Shown here: positions 16,908 through 25,707 of the stretch, in pieces
Numbering within the stretch: the stretch's first letter is position 1
Layout of the letters: every line of letters starts with the position of its first letter
Assembly (NCBI GenBank): GCA_035504235.1
Contig: DATJSH010000156.1
Location: forward strand, 1 to 64,000
Source of the DNA: DATARH01 sp035504235
GTDB lineage: Bacteria > Pseudomonadota > Alphaproteobacteria > ATCC43930 > CGMCC-115725
DNA: 64,000 nucleotides
Reading direction: 5' to 3'
The notes under the pieces: model-generated
Told to the model about the DNA's origin: nothing
The model's database searches: none
Seen by the model: only the letters and a program-made list of their open reading frames with translations
Translations under genes and position numbers: made by a program

Positions 16908-17169
16908 CCACTTGCAAACACCGGAACGGATGCCCACCTGACTTGTCCCAAACGGGGACGGCCGCACGATCTCGTTGTTTTCCTAGGCGGCCGATGTTAG
17001 GATCACTCCCGCTTGCGACGGAGAAACCCATGATGAAGGTAGATGAGACGGCTGTTTGACGGCCTATCCGACCAATATCTCCGGTACGATCGAGCACCCC
17101 CCGAACATTGGTCGTGGGGTGTATCGATTCCAGGGCTACATCGTTAGCCATGCGCACAATAAGCTTTTG
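16908..17169. other. Intergenic region before the flavin monooxygenase
   Basis: 262 bp. A short stem GTCCC/GGGAC (16945-16959) lies after the membrane-protein stop. TTGACG at 17056-17061 could be a -35 box, but no good -10 follows. No small gene is supported. Confidence 0.3.
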
Positions 17170-18360
17170 ATGGCCGCGGGCCTGCCGCGTTCCGGCGACG
17201 ACAGCGCGTTGCCGGAATTCGAGCGCGAGCTCTTGCAGCGAGCGCGCGCGCTGGTGCCGCGGCTCGCGGCGCGGGCGCCGGCCGCCGCCGCGGCCCGCAA
17301 GCTGGCGCCCGAGACGATCGTCGATTATCACACGGCGGGCATCGTCAACATTCTTCAGCCGAAACGGTTCGGCGGCCTGCAAGGAAGGTTCAGCCTGTTC
17401 TCGCGCATCACCGAGGAGCTGACCTGGGGCTGCGCGTCCTCGGCCTGGGTCTATGCGGTGCTGGCGGAGCATCAGTGGATCATCTCGCAATACCCCGAAA
17501 AGGCGCAGGTCGAGGTGTGGGGCGACAACCCGCTCGCGGTCGCATCGTCGTCGCTGGCGCCGCGCGCCGCCGCCAAGAAGGTCGCTGGCGGCTGGCGGGT
17601 CAGCGGCAAGTTTCCGTTTTCCAGCGGCTGCGATCATGCGCAGTGGGCGATCCTCGGCGTCTTTCTCGGCGAACAGGGCGACCCGCACGGCATCGCCTAT
17701 CTGCTGGTGCCAATGTCGGAGATCGAGATCGTCGACGACTGGCAGGTGCTGGGTCTCGCCGGCACCGGCAGCAAGTCGCTGGTACTGCACGATGTGTTCG
17801 TGCCCGAGCACCGGCACGTGATGGTCGCCGATTTGTTCAACGGCACGCCGCCCGGCGCCGCGGTGCACCCGGATTATCCGGTGGTGCGCGCGCCGCGCGG
17901 TTTTCTCGTGTCGTATTCGCTGCCGCCAGTGGCGATTGCGCTCGCCAACAAGGCGCTCGAGCTGGTGTGCAACGATCTTTCGACCCGCATCTCGCGCGGC
18001 GTGAACAGGATGTCAAACTCGGAAGTCGTGCAGGCGACAATCGGCGAGGCCGCTGCGGCGATCGACAGTGCCACGCTCGCACTGCATCACGGCCGCGACC
18101 ACAGCACCGCCGAAGTCAGCAGCGGCCGCAGGATCACCGGCCCCGAGGCGCTGAAGGCGCGGCGCGACATGGTCTACGCACAGCACCAGGTCGGTTGGGC
18201 CATGGAACGCCTCTGCGAATTGTCGGGCGCGCGCTGGGTTTACGACACCGACCCGCTGCAGGAGATGCGGCGCGATGTGATGACCATCCTTACTCATCAC
18301 GCCGCCAACCGCCCCGCTGCCTTCGCACCTTATGGTGCGATGCTAATGAGCCCTGCCTAG
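17170..18360 (+). CDS. Acyl-CoA dehydrogenase-like flavin-dependent monooxygenase
   Basis: 396 residues. The fold is that of acyl-CoA dehydrogenases: helical N-terminus, mid beta domain (GWRVSGKFPFSSGCDHAQWAI, VDDWQVLGLAGTGSKSLVLHDVFVPEHR) and a C-terminal helical bundle. The GTGSKSLVLHDVFVP pattern and the WGCASSAWVYAVLAEHQW segment are typical of the two-component hydroxylase branch (HsaA, DszC and relatives), which takes reduced flavin from a separate reductase, rather than true dehydrogenases. No reductase gene is adjacent. ATG at 17170 is taken; a TTG at 17056 is an alternative with an N-terminal extension unlike the family. The stop overlaps the stop of the convergent gene in a CTAG. 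The substrate is unknown. Confidence 0.78.
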   Translation: MAAGLPRSGDDSALPEFERELLQRARALVPRLAARAPAAAAARKLAPETIVDYHTAGIVNILQPKRFGGLQGRFSLFSRITEELTWGCASSAWVYAVLAEHQWIISQYPEKAQVEVWGDNPLAVASSSLAPRAAAKKVAGGWRVSGKFPFSSGCDHAQWAILGVFLGEQGDPHGIAYLLVPMSEIEIVDDWQVLGLAGTGSKSLVLHDVFVPEHRHVMVADLFNGTPPGAAVHPDYPVVRAPRGFLVSYSLPPVAIALANKALELVCNDLSTRISRGVNRMSNSEVVQATIGEAAAAIDSATLALHHGRDHSTAEVSSGRRITGPEALKARRDMVYAQHQVGWAMERLCELSGARWVYDTDPLQEMRRDVMTILTHHAANRPAAFAPYGAMLMSPA

Positions 18361-18710
18361 CGGCCCCGCACAAGCCGACGTTTCGGGTGGTAGGGGCTCT
18401 CCGGGTTCACATCGAGGTCGACGACCTCAACACAACCTTGCGGCTGCTTGTGACTGTCGCCCGTAAGCCACTTCCCGTCCTGGAGCTGGACGTCGCTGAC
18501 CTTCGCCAGAAAAAGGCAGCGCCACTCGCCGCCCGACGGCAAACCCTTCCTGCTGTATCCGCCGAACTGGAAGGTCAGCGCTTTCTCCTGCCCGTCCTTA
18601 TGACCGAGAATGACCGGACACAACTCGCGCCGGTGGCCATCATAGGTGCAAACAATCTGTTTGCGGCCGGCCATCGCCTGGGCGAACAGTTGATAGATCT
18701 TGCTCGCCAT
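18357..18710 (-). CDS. WYL-like domain protein (small, stand-alone)
   Basis: 117 residues, starting at MASKIYQLFAQAMAGRKQI. The core (QIVCTYDGHRRELCPVILGH, KALTFQFGGYSRKGLP, GEWRCLFLAKVSDVQLQDG) resembles the ligand-binding WYL domain: strands with a conserved R in the RELCP turn and an aromatic/hydrophobic surface. No DNA-binding helix-turn-helix is attached, so it is not an ordinary WYL regulator. Small conserved hypothetical proteins of this shape occur in alphaproteobacteria. It lies 16 bp downstream of hemB on the same strand and is probably cotranscribed. Function not established. Confidence 0.6.
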   Translation of the reverse strand: MASKIYQLFAQAMAGRKQIVCTYDGHRRELCPVILGHKDGQEKALTFQFGGYSRKGLPSGGEWRCLFLAKVSDVQLQDGKWLTGDSHKQPQGCVEVVDLDVNPESPYHPKRRLVRGR

Positions 18711-18726
18711 CCGCTTTGTGCTCGCG

Positions 18727-19740
18727 TCACCCCGCCTTGAGCCGTTTCGCGGCTTCGATCGCGAAATAGGTGAGCACCCCATCCGCGCCGGCACGCTTGA
18801 AGCACAGAAGCGATTCCATCATCGCCCGCTCGCCGTCGAGCCAGCCATTCGCGGCGGCGGCCTGAATCATCGAATATTCGCCCGACACCTGGTAGGCGTA
18901 GGTCGGCATGCGGAACGCGTCCTTTACCCGGCGCACGACGTCGAGGTAGGGCAGCCCCGGCTTGACCATGACCATGTCGGCGCCCTCGGCGATGTCGAGC
19001 GCCACTTCGCGCAGCGCCTCGTCGCCATTCGCCGGGTCCATCTGGTAGGTGCGCTTGTCGGCGCTGCCGAGCGAGGATGCCGAGCCAATCGCGTCGCGGA
19101 ACGGCGCAAAGAAACACGAGGCGTATTTCGCGGCGTAAGACATGATCCGCACGCGCTCAAACCCGGCCTCGTCGAGCGCACGGCGCACCGCGCCGACCCG
19201 GCCGTCCATCATGTCGGAGGGCGCGATGATGTCACATCCCGCCTCGGCCTGCACGATCGCCTGCCGCTGCAGGATCGCCACGGTTTCGTCGTTGGCGACA
19301 TAGCCGTCGCGGATCACGCCGTCATGGCCGTGCGAGGTGAACGGGTCGAGCGCGACGTCGCACAATACGCCCATCTCAGGCACCGCCTTTTTCAACGCGG
19401 ATACGGCGCGGCAGATCAGATTGCCGGGATTGACCGCCTCGCTGCCGTCGGGGTCTTTCAAGGCCGGGTCGATCGCCGGGAACACCGCGATTGTCGGAAT
19501 GCCGAGCGCCGCCGCCTCGCCGGCGGCGTCGACCAGCGCGGTGATCGACAGGCGATAGGCGCCGGGCATCGTGTCGACCGGCGCGCGGTCCTTGCCGTCG
19601 TGGACAAAGACCGGCCAAATCAGATCGGCGGCGCCGAGCGTATTCTCGGCGACCAGCCGTCTCGACCACGCATCGCGTCGGTTGCGCCGCAGGCGCGAGG
19701 TCGGGTAGGGCGGGAGAGGCGGCAAGAAGGACTGGGTCAT
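18727..19740 (-). CDS. hemB: Delta-aminolevulinic acid dehydratase (porphobilinogen synthase)
   Basis: 337 residues, full length. HemB condenses two 5-aminolevulinate molecules to porphobilinogen, the second common step of tetrapyrrole synthesis. Active-site lysines are visible in SYAAKYASCFFAPFRDA and in MVMVKPGLPYLD. The metal site reads LCDVALDPFTSHGHDG, lacking the cysteine triad of zinc enzymes, so it belongs to the magnesium/potassium-dependent class usual in alphaproteobacteria. Start ATG has AGGGAG upstream. An arginine-rich N-terminal arm (RLRRNRRDAWSRRLV), typical of the octamer-forming arm, is present. Confidence 0.96.
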   Translation of the reverse strand: MTQSFLPPLPPYPTSRLRRNRRDAWSRRLVAENTLGAADLIWPVFVHDGKDRAPVDTMPGAYRLSITALVDAAGEAAALGIPTIAVFPAIDPALKDPDGSEAVNPGNLICRAVSALKKAVPEMGVLCDVALDPFTSHGHDGVIRDGYVANDETVAILQRQAIVQAEAGCDIIAPSDMMDGRVGAVRRALDEAGFERVRIMSYAAKYASCFFAPFRDAIGSASSLGSADKRTYQMDPANGDEALREVALDIAEGADMVMVKPGLPYLDVVRRVKDAFRMPTYAYQVSGEYSMIQAAAANGWLDGERAMMESLLCFKRAGADGVLTYFAIEAAKRLKAG

Positions 19741-19779
19741 GGGTCGCTCCCTTAGCGACGATCTGACGCTCGATATAGC

Positions 19780-20235
19780 TCATCCGGGCGCATAATCGTA
19801 GCGGATGAAGCCGTTGAACTTGGCGAGCCGGTCATAAAGTAGCCGCGCCGTGGCGTTGTTTTCCTTGGTCGTCCAGTAGAGGCGAAGGCACTGGCGCTCG
19901 CGCGCAACCCGGCCGACCCGCTCGATCAGCGCCCGGCCGCAGCCCGTGCCGCGCAGCCGCGCATCGACAAACAGATCCTGTAGATAGCAGACCTGTTTCA
20001 GCGACCAGGCATGGTCGTGAAACAGATAGTGGGTGATGCCGACGAGCGGCGCCGCTTCGCTGTCGAGTCGCGCGCCAAAGCCGAAGATCGGCCCTGGGGT
20101 CATCAGCCGCCGCCAAGTCTCTTCGTAGATCGCGCCGGGCAGGCTGGTCTCGTAAAAATCGAGATAGCCGCGCCACAATTCGGCCCAGCGCTCGCGGTCA
20201 TCGGCGCGAAATTGGGTTACCAGAATTTCGGTCAT
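19780..20235 (-). CDS. GNAT-family N-acetyltransferase
   Basis: 151 residues, ATG preceded by AGGAGG (20242-20247). The GNAT acetyl-CoA loop is visible as LFVDARLRGTGCGRALIERVG (R-x-x-G-x-G/A type), preceded by the core strand VCYLQDLFV and followed by LRLYWTTKENNATARLLYDRL, the helix and N-x-x-A-x-x-L-Y motif of the family. The closest pattern is diamine/amino-acid-type acetyltransferases acting on small molecules; the substrate cannot be told. The ribosome-binding site overlaps the edge of a palindromic element at 20245-20413. The gene runs towards hemB with a 39-bp gap. Confidence 0.82.
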   Translation of the reverse strand: MTEILVTQFRADDRERWAELWRGYLDFYETSLPGAIYEETWRRLMTPGPIFGFGARLDSEAAPLVGITHYLFHDHAWSLKQVCYLQDLFVDARLRGTGCGRALIERVGRVARERQCLRLYWTTKENNATARLLYDRLAKFNGFIRYDYAPG

Positions 20236-20244
20236 GGCATGCCT

Positions 20245-20413
20245 CCTGGTGTGCCGAATCCGAAATTCGTCACATTTCGGGCCGGGCTCAACGCGAATTT
20301 CGGATTCGAAAGCACACTAGCTAATCTATAAAACTGGTGTGGTTTTCGGATTTGAGGTTCGCAAACGAGACAGCCAGTCAAAATGATGCGAACTCCAAAT
20401 CCACCACACCAGG
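20245..20413. mobile_element. Composite palindromic block, MITE-like
   Basis: A 169-bp block bounded by 9-bp terminal inverted repeats CCTGGTGTG (20245-20253) and CACACCAGG (20405-20413). Inside are two further inverted repeats. A perfect 15-bp pair lies at 20255-20269 and 20294-20308 (CGAATCCGAAATTCG and its complement). An imperfect long pair lies at 20335-20363 and 20387-20411. It has no coding capacity, is more AT-rich than its surroundings, and abuts the ribosome-binding site of the acetyltransferase gene. I see no convincing target-site duplication, so mobility is inferred only from the terminal repeats and structure. Confidence 0.5.
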
Positions 20414-20492
20414 ATGATGGCAGCATAGAGGCGGGCCCTGCGGCTAGGGCCGGATTAAGGATATTGATCCTACCAGCGCGCAGGGGGCGCTG

Positions 20493-21569
20493 ATGCTCGT
20501 CTTTCGTCAGTTGTTCGATCCGCAATCGTCGACCTACACCTATCTTTTGGGCGAGGGCGCGAGCCGCGCCGCGGTGCTGATCGACCCTGTCTTCGAGCAG
20601 GTGCGGCGCGATGCGGCGCTGATCGATGAGCTTGGGCTCAAGCTCGTCGCGACGCTCGAAACCCATATTCATGCCGACCATGTCACCGGCGCCTCGCTGT
20701 TGAAGCAGCGCACCGGTGCCAAGATCATGGTCGGCAAGGCGAGCGGTGCCGTCGGTGCCGACCGCTATCTGGTGCAGGACGACATCGTCTCCTTTGGCGG
20801 GCGACGGCTGCTCGTCCGCGCGACGCCCGGCCATACCGGCGGGTGCCTCACCTACGTGCTCGACGACCACTCGATGGCCTTCACCGGCGATTGCTTGCTG
20901 ATCCGCGGCAGCGGGCGCACCGACTTCCAGGAGGGCGATGCGGCGGCGATGTACCGCTCGGTGCGCGAGCAGATTTTCGTGTTGCCGCCCGAATGCCTGC
21001 TTTATCCGGCGCATGATTATCGCGGGCTGACCGTCACCAGCGTCGCCGAGGAGCGGCGCTACAACCCGCGGCTGGGCGGTGACATCGCGGTCGGCGACTT
21101 CACCGGCTACATGGCCAATCTGCGCCTCGCGCACCCCAAGCTGATCGATGTCGCGGTGCCGGCCAATCTGCGCTGCGGCCAGCCCGAGGGCGATGCCGCG
21201 CAACCTGGCGCCGACCCGAACTGGGGTCATCTGCGCTACAGCTTTGCCGGGGTGTGGGAGATCGACCCGCACGGGCTCGAGGAGTTGCAGGCCCCGGTAC
21301 AAATCCTCGACGTGCGCGAGGAGGATGAGTTCACCGGACCGCTCGGCCATATCGAAGGGGCTATCCTCATTCCGCTGGGGCAGCTCGCGACGCGAGCCGA
21401 CGAGTTGGCCGGCGACCGGCCGATCGTCGCGGTGTGCCGCGCAGGCAGCCGGTCGGCTCAGGCGGTGTCGATTCTCCAGCAGGCGGGATTTAGCGAGATC
21501 GCCAACCTCAACGGGGGGATGCTGCGCTGGCGCGCGGAGGGCTACCCGGTCGAGGGCGGCAGCGCGTAG
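20493..21569 (+). CDS. Persulfide dioxygenase-rhodanese fusion
   Basis: 358 residues. The N-terminal ~235 residues form a metallo-beta-lactamase fold of the ETHE1 type: metal ligands in ETHIHADHVTG, ATPGHTGG, FTGDCLL and YPAHDYRG. The C-terminal ~100 residues are a rhodanese domain (VQILDVREEDEFTGPLGHIEGA) with active-site loop VCRAGSRSAQA, so the catalytic Cys is intact. Such fusions oxidise glutathione persulfide to sulfite and shuttle sulfane sulfur, preventing sulfide toxicity. The start ATG follows CAGGGGG. It is divergent from the acetyltransferase, with a palindromic block in between. No sulfide:quinone reductase or regulator is adjacent. Confidence 0.9.
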   Translation: MLVFRQLFDPQSSTYTYLLGEGASRAAVLIDPVFEQVRRDAALIDELGLKLVATLETHIHADHVTGASLLKQRTGAKIMVGKASGAVGADRYLVQDDIVSFGGRRLLVRATPGHTGGCLTYVLDDHSMAFTGDCLLIRGSGRTDFQEGDAAAMYRSVREQIFVLPPECLLYPAHDYRGLTVTSVAEERRYNPRLGGDIAVGDFTGYMANLRLAHPKLIDVAVPANLRCGQPEGDAAQPGADPNWGHLRYSFAGVWEIDPHGLEELQAPVQILDVREEDEFTGPLGHIEGAILIPLGQLATRADELAGDRPIVAVCRAGSRSAQAVSILQQAGFSEIANLNGGMLRWRAEGYPVEGGSA

Positions 21570-21589
21570 GACTAAGAGGGCGGGCGGCT

Positions 21590-21754
21590 TTAGGGCAGCG
21601 GCGCGAAGTCGCCGAGGCTGACGCCGGCCCACAAGGTCACGATCAGCCCGAGCATGACGACCCAGAGGAGCATGCGGCCGCGCGGCGGCACGGGGATCAG
21701 CACGGCCGCCAACAGCAGGCAGCCCGTAACAAGAAAAAGGGTCGTCTCGCTCAT
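21590..21754 (-). CDS. Small two-helix membrane protein
   Basis: 54 residues, found by reading the minus strand between the persulfide dioxygenase and rmuC. It begins MSETTLFLVTGCLLLAAVLI, a first membrane segment, followed by the basic turn PVPPRGR, a second segment (MLLWVVMLGLIVTLWAGVSL) and a short tail GDFAPLP. The positive charges in the turn predict it faces the cytoplasm, leaving both ends periplasmic. Hydrophobic codon pattern and clean topology argue that it is real; I know no family for it. It could be a stress-related or assembly micropeptide. It lies 71 bp downstream of rmuC on the same strand. Confidence 0.55.
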   Translation of the reverse strand: MSETTLFLVTGCLLLAAVLIPVPPRGRMLLWVVMLGLIVTLWAGVSLGDFAPLP

Positions 21755-21825
21755 GCTCGCGACCAGTATTCAGGAACCTCGGGCGAGTGTCGGCAAACCC
21801 GGTTAAAGAGTGGTGAAAGCGCCGC

Positions 21826-23109
21826 CTATTCGGCGCCCTGGGCCCGCTCGCCCGAGACGAGTGGGATCACGTCGGCGTCGCGGGCAACGGCGTCGGGGAC
21901 GCGCAGCGGGCGGATTTGCGTCTCGACCTGCTTCAACTCGGAGAGCGGCTCCTGCGTGCCGTCGAGTTCAAGCTCGGTGAAGCGGCGCGCTTGGGTCAGC
22001 ACGCGGCTTTCGAGGCTGCCGACCAGGTCGTTGTAGCGCTTGACGGCGCTGTCGAGGCCGGCGCCGACCCCGGCGACATGGCCGCCCATCGTTGCCAGCC
22101 GGCGGTAAAGTTCGCGCCCTAGCTCGCCGATATGCCGCGCGTTCTCGGCCATTTTTTCCTGCCGCCAGCCCATGGCAATCGCTTTGGCGAGCGCAATCAG
22201 CGTGGTCGGCGTGACGATCAGCACCTTGTTTTCGATCGCGTCCTCGAACAACGCCGGGTCGCGCTCGATCGCCGCGGCATAGAAGTTTTCGCCGGGGATG
22301 AACATCGCGACAAAATCGGGCGTGCACGGCAGCGCATCCCAATATTGCTTGCCCGCGAGCAGCTTCATATGCGTGCGTAGCTGGCGCGCGTGGAGCGCGA
22401 GTCGAGCTTCGCGCGTCTCGTCGTCGGTCGCCTCGACGGCGTCGAGATAAGCGGCCATCGAGGTCTTGGCATCGACCACGATACGGCGCTCGCCGGGCAG
22501 CCGGATGATGACGTCGGGGCGCAGCCGCCCGTCATCGCCGGCAAATGTCTGCTCGGGCAGGAAATCGACGTGGGCCGACATGCCCGACAGCTCCATGACG
22601 TTGTGCAGCTGATGTTCGCCCCAGCGACCGCGGGTTTTGGGCGCCGCCTGCAGCGCATTGACCAGCTTGCGCGTCTGCGCGCTGGCATCGGCCTGCATCA
22701 GCGCCAGCGCCTTCACCTCCTCCGACAACCCGCCATAGGCCCTCGCCCGCGCGGTTTCGATCTCGGAGAGGCCCTTCTTGTATTCCTCGAGGCTTTTGTT
22801 GATCGGGTCGAGCAGCGCGGCGATCTCCTTCTGCCGCGCTTCAAGCGTCTTGTCGGCGCCTTCCTTGTGCCGGGCGAAGACCTGCTCGGCGAGCTGCAAG
22901 AACGATTTCTGGCTGCCGTCGAGAGCTTGCGCCGCGAGGCTTTTGAGCGTTCGCTCGATGCGCTCGTCGAAGGATTGTCGCTCGGCCGCGGCGACCGCGC
23001 CCGCATGCTCGCGCTCGGCGGTGAGCTCGCGGCCTCGCAGCCACCATGCGGCGGCAGCGCCGGCGGCAAGGCCGACCATCAGCAGCAGCGCGGCGGTAAG
23101 AGCTTCCAT
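21826..23109 (-). CDS. rmuC: DNA recombination protein RmuC
   Basis: 427 residues. An N-terminal membrane anchor (EALTAALLLMVGLAAGAAAAWWL) is followed by a long coiled-coil rich in E, K and Q (residues ~30-140). The RmuC nuclease-like domain follows, recognisable from GRWGEHQLHNVMELSGM, PDVIIRLPGERRIVVDAKTSMAAYLDAV and VAMFIPGENFYAAAIERDP. The D...DAK pattern fits a PD-(D/E)xK-type fold. RmuC limits recombination at inverted repeats in E. coli. It is divergent from an acyl-CoA dehydrogenase. A short inverted repeat, GTAGGG (23138-23143) and CCCTAC (23156-23161), lies in the shared 115-bp control region. Confidence 0.92.
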   Translation of the reverse strand: MEALTAALLLMVGLAAGAAAAWWLRGRELTAEREHAGAVAAAERQSFDERIERTLKSLAAQALDGSQKSFLQLAEQVFARHKEGADKTLEARQKEIAALLDPINKSLEEYKKGLSEIETARARAYGGLSEEVKALALMQADASAQTRKLVNALQAAPKTRGRWGEHQLHNVMELSGMSAHVDFLPEQTFAGDDGRLRPDVIIRLPGERRIVVDAKTSMAAYLDAVEATDDETREARLALHARQLRTHMKLLAGKQYWDALPCTPDFVAMFIPGENFYAAAIERDPALFEDAIENKVLIVTPTTLIALAKAIAMGWRQEKMAENARHIGELGRELYRRLATMGGHVAGVGAGLDSAVKRYNDLVGSLESRVLTQARRFTELELDGTQEPLSELKQVETQIRPLRVPDAVARDADVIPLVSGERAQGAE

Positions 23110-23224
23110 CGCATAGTCTCCCGGTACACGATGAATGGTAGGGCCAAAACAAGAACCCTACAAGACTTTGCAATGGAAACGTCAGACGCGGCAAAGGCGG
23201 GCCAATTCGGCTAATCTGTTGCCT

Positions 23225-24364
23225 ATGGATTTCGATCTCACCGACGAGCAACGCGCGTTTCAGGAAACCGCGCGCGATTTCGCCCGTTCGGAGTGGCTGC
23301 CGCATGCGCCGGGCTGGGACCAGCGCGAGGAATTTCCCGTCGAGGCGCTGCGCGCGGCGGCGGCGCTGGGCTTCGCCGGCATTTATGTAAGGGACGAATT
23401 CGGCGGCAGCGGCCTCACCCGGCTCGATGCCACGCTGATCTTCGAGGAATTGGCGACCGCCTGCGCTTCGACCGCGGCTTATCTCTCGATCCACAACATG
23501 GCGGGGTGGATGATCGACCGCTTCGGCACCGCCGCACAGCGCGGCCGGTTCCTGCCGAGGCTGATGTCGATGGAGCACTTCGCGAGCTATTGCCTGACCG
23601 AGGCGGGCAGCGGCTCGGACGCCGCGGCGCTCGCCACGACCGCACGACGGGACGGCGACAACTACGTGCTCAACGGCTCGAAGGCGTTTATCTCGGGCGG
23701 CGGGTCGAGTGATATCTACGTCGCGATGGTGCGCACGGGCGAGAGCGGTCCCAAGGGGATTTCCTGTCTCGTTGTCGAGAAGGACGCGAACGGTCTGTCG
23801 TTCGGCAAGAACGAGGAAAAGCTCGGCTGGCATTCGCAGCCGACCCGCGCGGTGCTGTTCGACGATTGCCGCGTCCCCGTCGCCAATCGCCTCGGCCAGG
23901 AAGGCGAGGGGTTCTCGATCGCGATGATGGGGCTCGACGGCGGCCGGCTCAATATCGGCGCCTGCTCATTGGGCGGGGCGCGTGCGGCCTACGAGGCGGC
24001 GCGGGGCTACATGCTGGAGCGCCGCCAGTTCGGTCAGCGCCTCGCCGATTTTCAGGCGCTGCAGTTCAAGCTCGCCGACATGGCGAGCGAGCTTGACGCG
24101 GCGCGGCTCCTGTTGTGGCGCGCCGCGACGAGCCTCGACAAGGGCGACCATCAGGCGACCTTGCACTGCGCGATGGCAAAGCGGATCGCCACCGATGCGG
24201 GGTTCCACGTCACCAACGAGGCGCTGCAGCTGCACGGCGGCTACGGCTATCTGAAAGATTTTCCGATCGAACGGTATCTGCGCGATCTGCGGGTTCATCA
24301 GATACTTGAAGGCACCAACGAGATCATGCGCGTCATCATCGCGCGGCAGCTGCTGCGCCAATAA
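23225..24364 (+). CDS. Acyl-CoA dehydrogenase (isobutyryl-CoA dehydrogenase-like)
   Basis: 379 residues, start at MDFDLTDEQRAFQETARDFAR; the 30 in-frame residues upstream are from the intergenic region. Family signatures are present: CLTEAGSGSDAAAL (FAD/substrate), LNGSKAFISGGG, and RRQFGQRLADFQALQFKLADM. The terminal NEALQLHGGYGYLKDFPIERYLRDLRVHQILEGTNEI places the catalytic Glu in the LEGTNE loop, as in short/branched-chain enzymes. The match to EFGGSGLTRLDATLIFEELATACASTAAYLSIHNM is closest to the ACAD8 isobutyryl-CoA dehydrogenase branch of valine catabolism. No other valine genes are adjacent, so substrate assignment is an inference. Confidence 0.85.
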   Translation: MDFDLTDEQRAFQETARDFARSEWLPHAPGWDQREEFPVEALRAAAALGFAGIYVRDEFGGSGLTRLDATLIFEELATACASTAAYLSIHNMAGWMIDRFGTAAQRGRFLPRLMSMEHFASYCLTEAGSGSDAAALATTARRDGDNYVLNGSKAFISGGGSSDIYVAMVRTGESGPKGISCLVVEKDANGLSFGKNEEKLGWHSQPTRAVLFDDCRVPVANRLGQEGEGFSIAMMGLDGGRLNIGACSLGGARAAYEAARGYMLERRQFGQRLADFQALQFKLADMASELDAARLLLWRAATSLDKGDHQATLHCAMAKRIATDAGFHVTNEALQLHGGYGYLKDFPIERYLRDLRVHQILEGTNEIMRVIIARQLLRQ

Positions 24365-24444
24365 GTTGCGGGCGCCCTCGCTGGCATTTGCGCGACCGGC
24401 GTGCCAGGATGCGTCAGCTAACGATAATGCGAAGGGGGAGCGAG

Positions 24445-25707
24445 ATGACCCGGAAGCGGCTTGGCGGAATCCTGGCGGCGGCGCTGTTGTTTGGGGCGGC
24501 TCTGGCGGCCGGCGCGCAGGCGCAGGACAAGCCGCCCATCAAGATCGGCTTCGGCATGGCGTTGACCGGGGGTCTCGCCGGCGGCGGCAAGCAGGCTTTA
24601 CTGGCGATGGAGATGTGGCGCGACCACATCAACGCCAAGGGCGGGCTGCTCGGCCGCCCCGTCCAGCTTGTCTACTACGACGATCAGTCGAACCCGGCGA
24701 CCGTTCCGGCGCTCTATACCAAGCTGATCGACGTCGACAAGGTCGATTTCATCGTTTCCGGCTACGGCACGGCACAGATCGCCCCGGCGATGCCGATCGC
24801 GATCCAGCACCAAATGATGTTTTTTGGCCTGTTCGGCCTCGCGGTGAACGAGGAGTTCCACTACGACAAATACTTCTCGATGCTGCCGACCGGACAGGAC
24901 GCGGCGCGGAATTTCTGCGAGCCGTTCTTCAAGGTGGCGATGGCAGCGAACCAGAAGCCCAAGACCTTGGCGATCCTTGCCGAGGATTCGCAGTTCCCGA
25001 AGAACGCGTCGGGCGCGATCCACGACATCGCCAAGGAGGACGGGCTGCAGATCGTCTACGACAAGACCTACCCGCCCGGTACGCCTGACTTCACCCCGAT
25101 CGTCCACGCGATCCAGGCGACCAACCCCGACGCGGTATTCGTCGCTTCGTATCCGCCGGGCTCGGTCGGCATGCTGCGTGCGGCGACCGAGAGCGGCCTC
25201 AAGACGCGGTTCTTCGGCGGCGGCATGGTCGGGCTGCAATTCACCCCAATCAAGCTGCAGTTCGGCTCGAAGCTCAACGGCGTCGTCGATTACGACTGGT
25301 GGATCCCAGCACCGACGATGCAGTTCCCCGGTATCCTCGACTTCCTCAAGGAATACCAGACCAAGGCGGGGGCAGAGGGCATCGACCCGCTCGGCTGGTA
25401 TTTGGCGCCGTTCGGCTACGCCTATCTGCAAATCCTCGGCGATGCGATCGAGGGCACGAAGAGCCTCGACCAGAGCAAGATCTCCGACTACATGCACAGC
25501 AATACGTTCAAGACCATCGTCGGCGATATTGCCTTCGGCAAGGACGGCGAATGGTCGAAATCGCGCGTGCTTGAGGTGCAGTGGCAGGGCGTCAAGGGCA
25601 ACACGCTCGACGACTTCAAGGATGCCAAGAACGAAGTGATCCTGGAACCGTCCGAGTACAAGACCGGTTCGGTTGTCGAACCTTACGACGGCAGCACGGC
25701 GAAGTAA
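24445..25707 (+). CDS. ABC transporter substrate-binding protein, branched-chain amino acid type
   Basis: 420 residues. The ATG is chosen for GGGGGAG five to eleven bases upstream and for the signal peptide that follows (MTRKRLGGILAAALLFGAAL, ending AGAQAQ). The mature protein has the Leu/Ile/Val-binding fold: IKIGFGMALTGGLAGGGKQ, INAKGGLLGRPVQLVYYDDQSNP, and a hinge region PDAVFVASYPPGSVGML. No permease or ATPase gene is next to it, so it must work with components encoded elsewhere or act as a sensor. The next gene on the same strand is an amidohydrolase, suggesting an aromatic or amide ligand rather than an amino acid; this is inference. Confidence 0.85.
   Translation: MTRKRLGGILAAALLFGAALAAGAQAQDKPPIKIGFGMALTGGLAGGGKQALLAMEMWRDHINAKGGLLGRPVQLVYYDDQSNPATVPALYTKLIDVDKVDFIVSGYGTAQIAPAMPIAIQHQMMFFGLFGLAVNEEFHYDKYFSMLPTGQDAARNFCEPFFKVAMAANQKPKTLAILAEDSQFPKNASGAIHDIAKEDGLQIVYDKTYPPGTPDFTPIVHAIQATNPDAVFVASYPPGSVGMLRAATESGLKTRFFGGGMVGLQFTPIKLQFGSKLNGVVDYDWWIPAPTMQFPGILDFLKEYQTKAGAEGIDPLGWYLAPFGYAYLQILGDAIEGTKSLDQSKISDYMHSNTFKTIVGDIAFGKDGEWSKSRVLEVQWQGVKGNTLDDFKDAKNEVILEPSEYKTGSVVEPYDGSTAK

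Noticed and set aside
16945..16959. GTCCC/GGGAC stem as an intrinsic terminator of the membrane-protein gene
   Set aside because: Only five base pairs and no following T-run.
20414..20430. Target-site duplication next to the MITE-like block
   Set aside because: ATGGCATG on the left and ATGATGGCA on the right look alike, but there is no exact direct repeat immediately flanking the terminal repeats.
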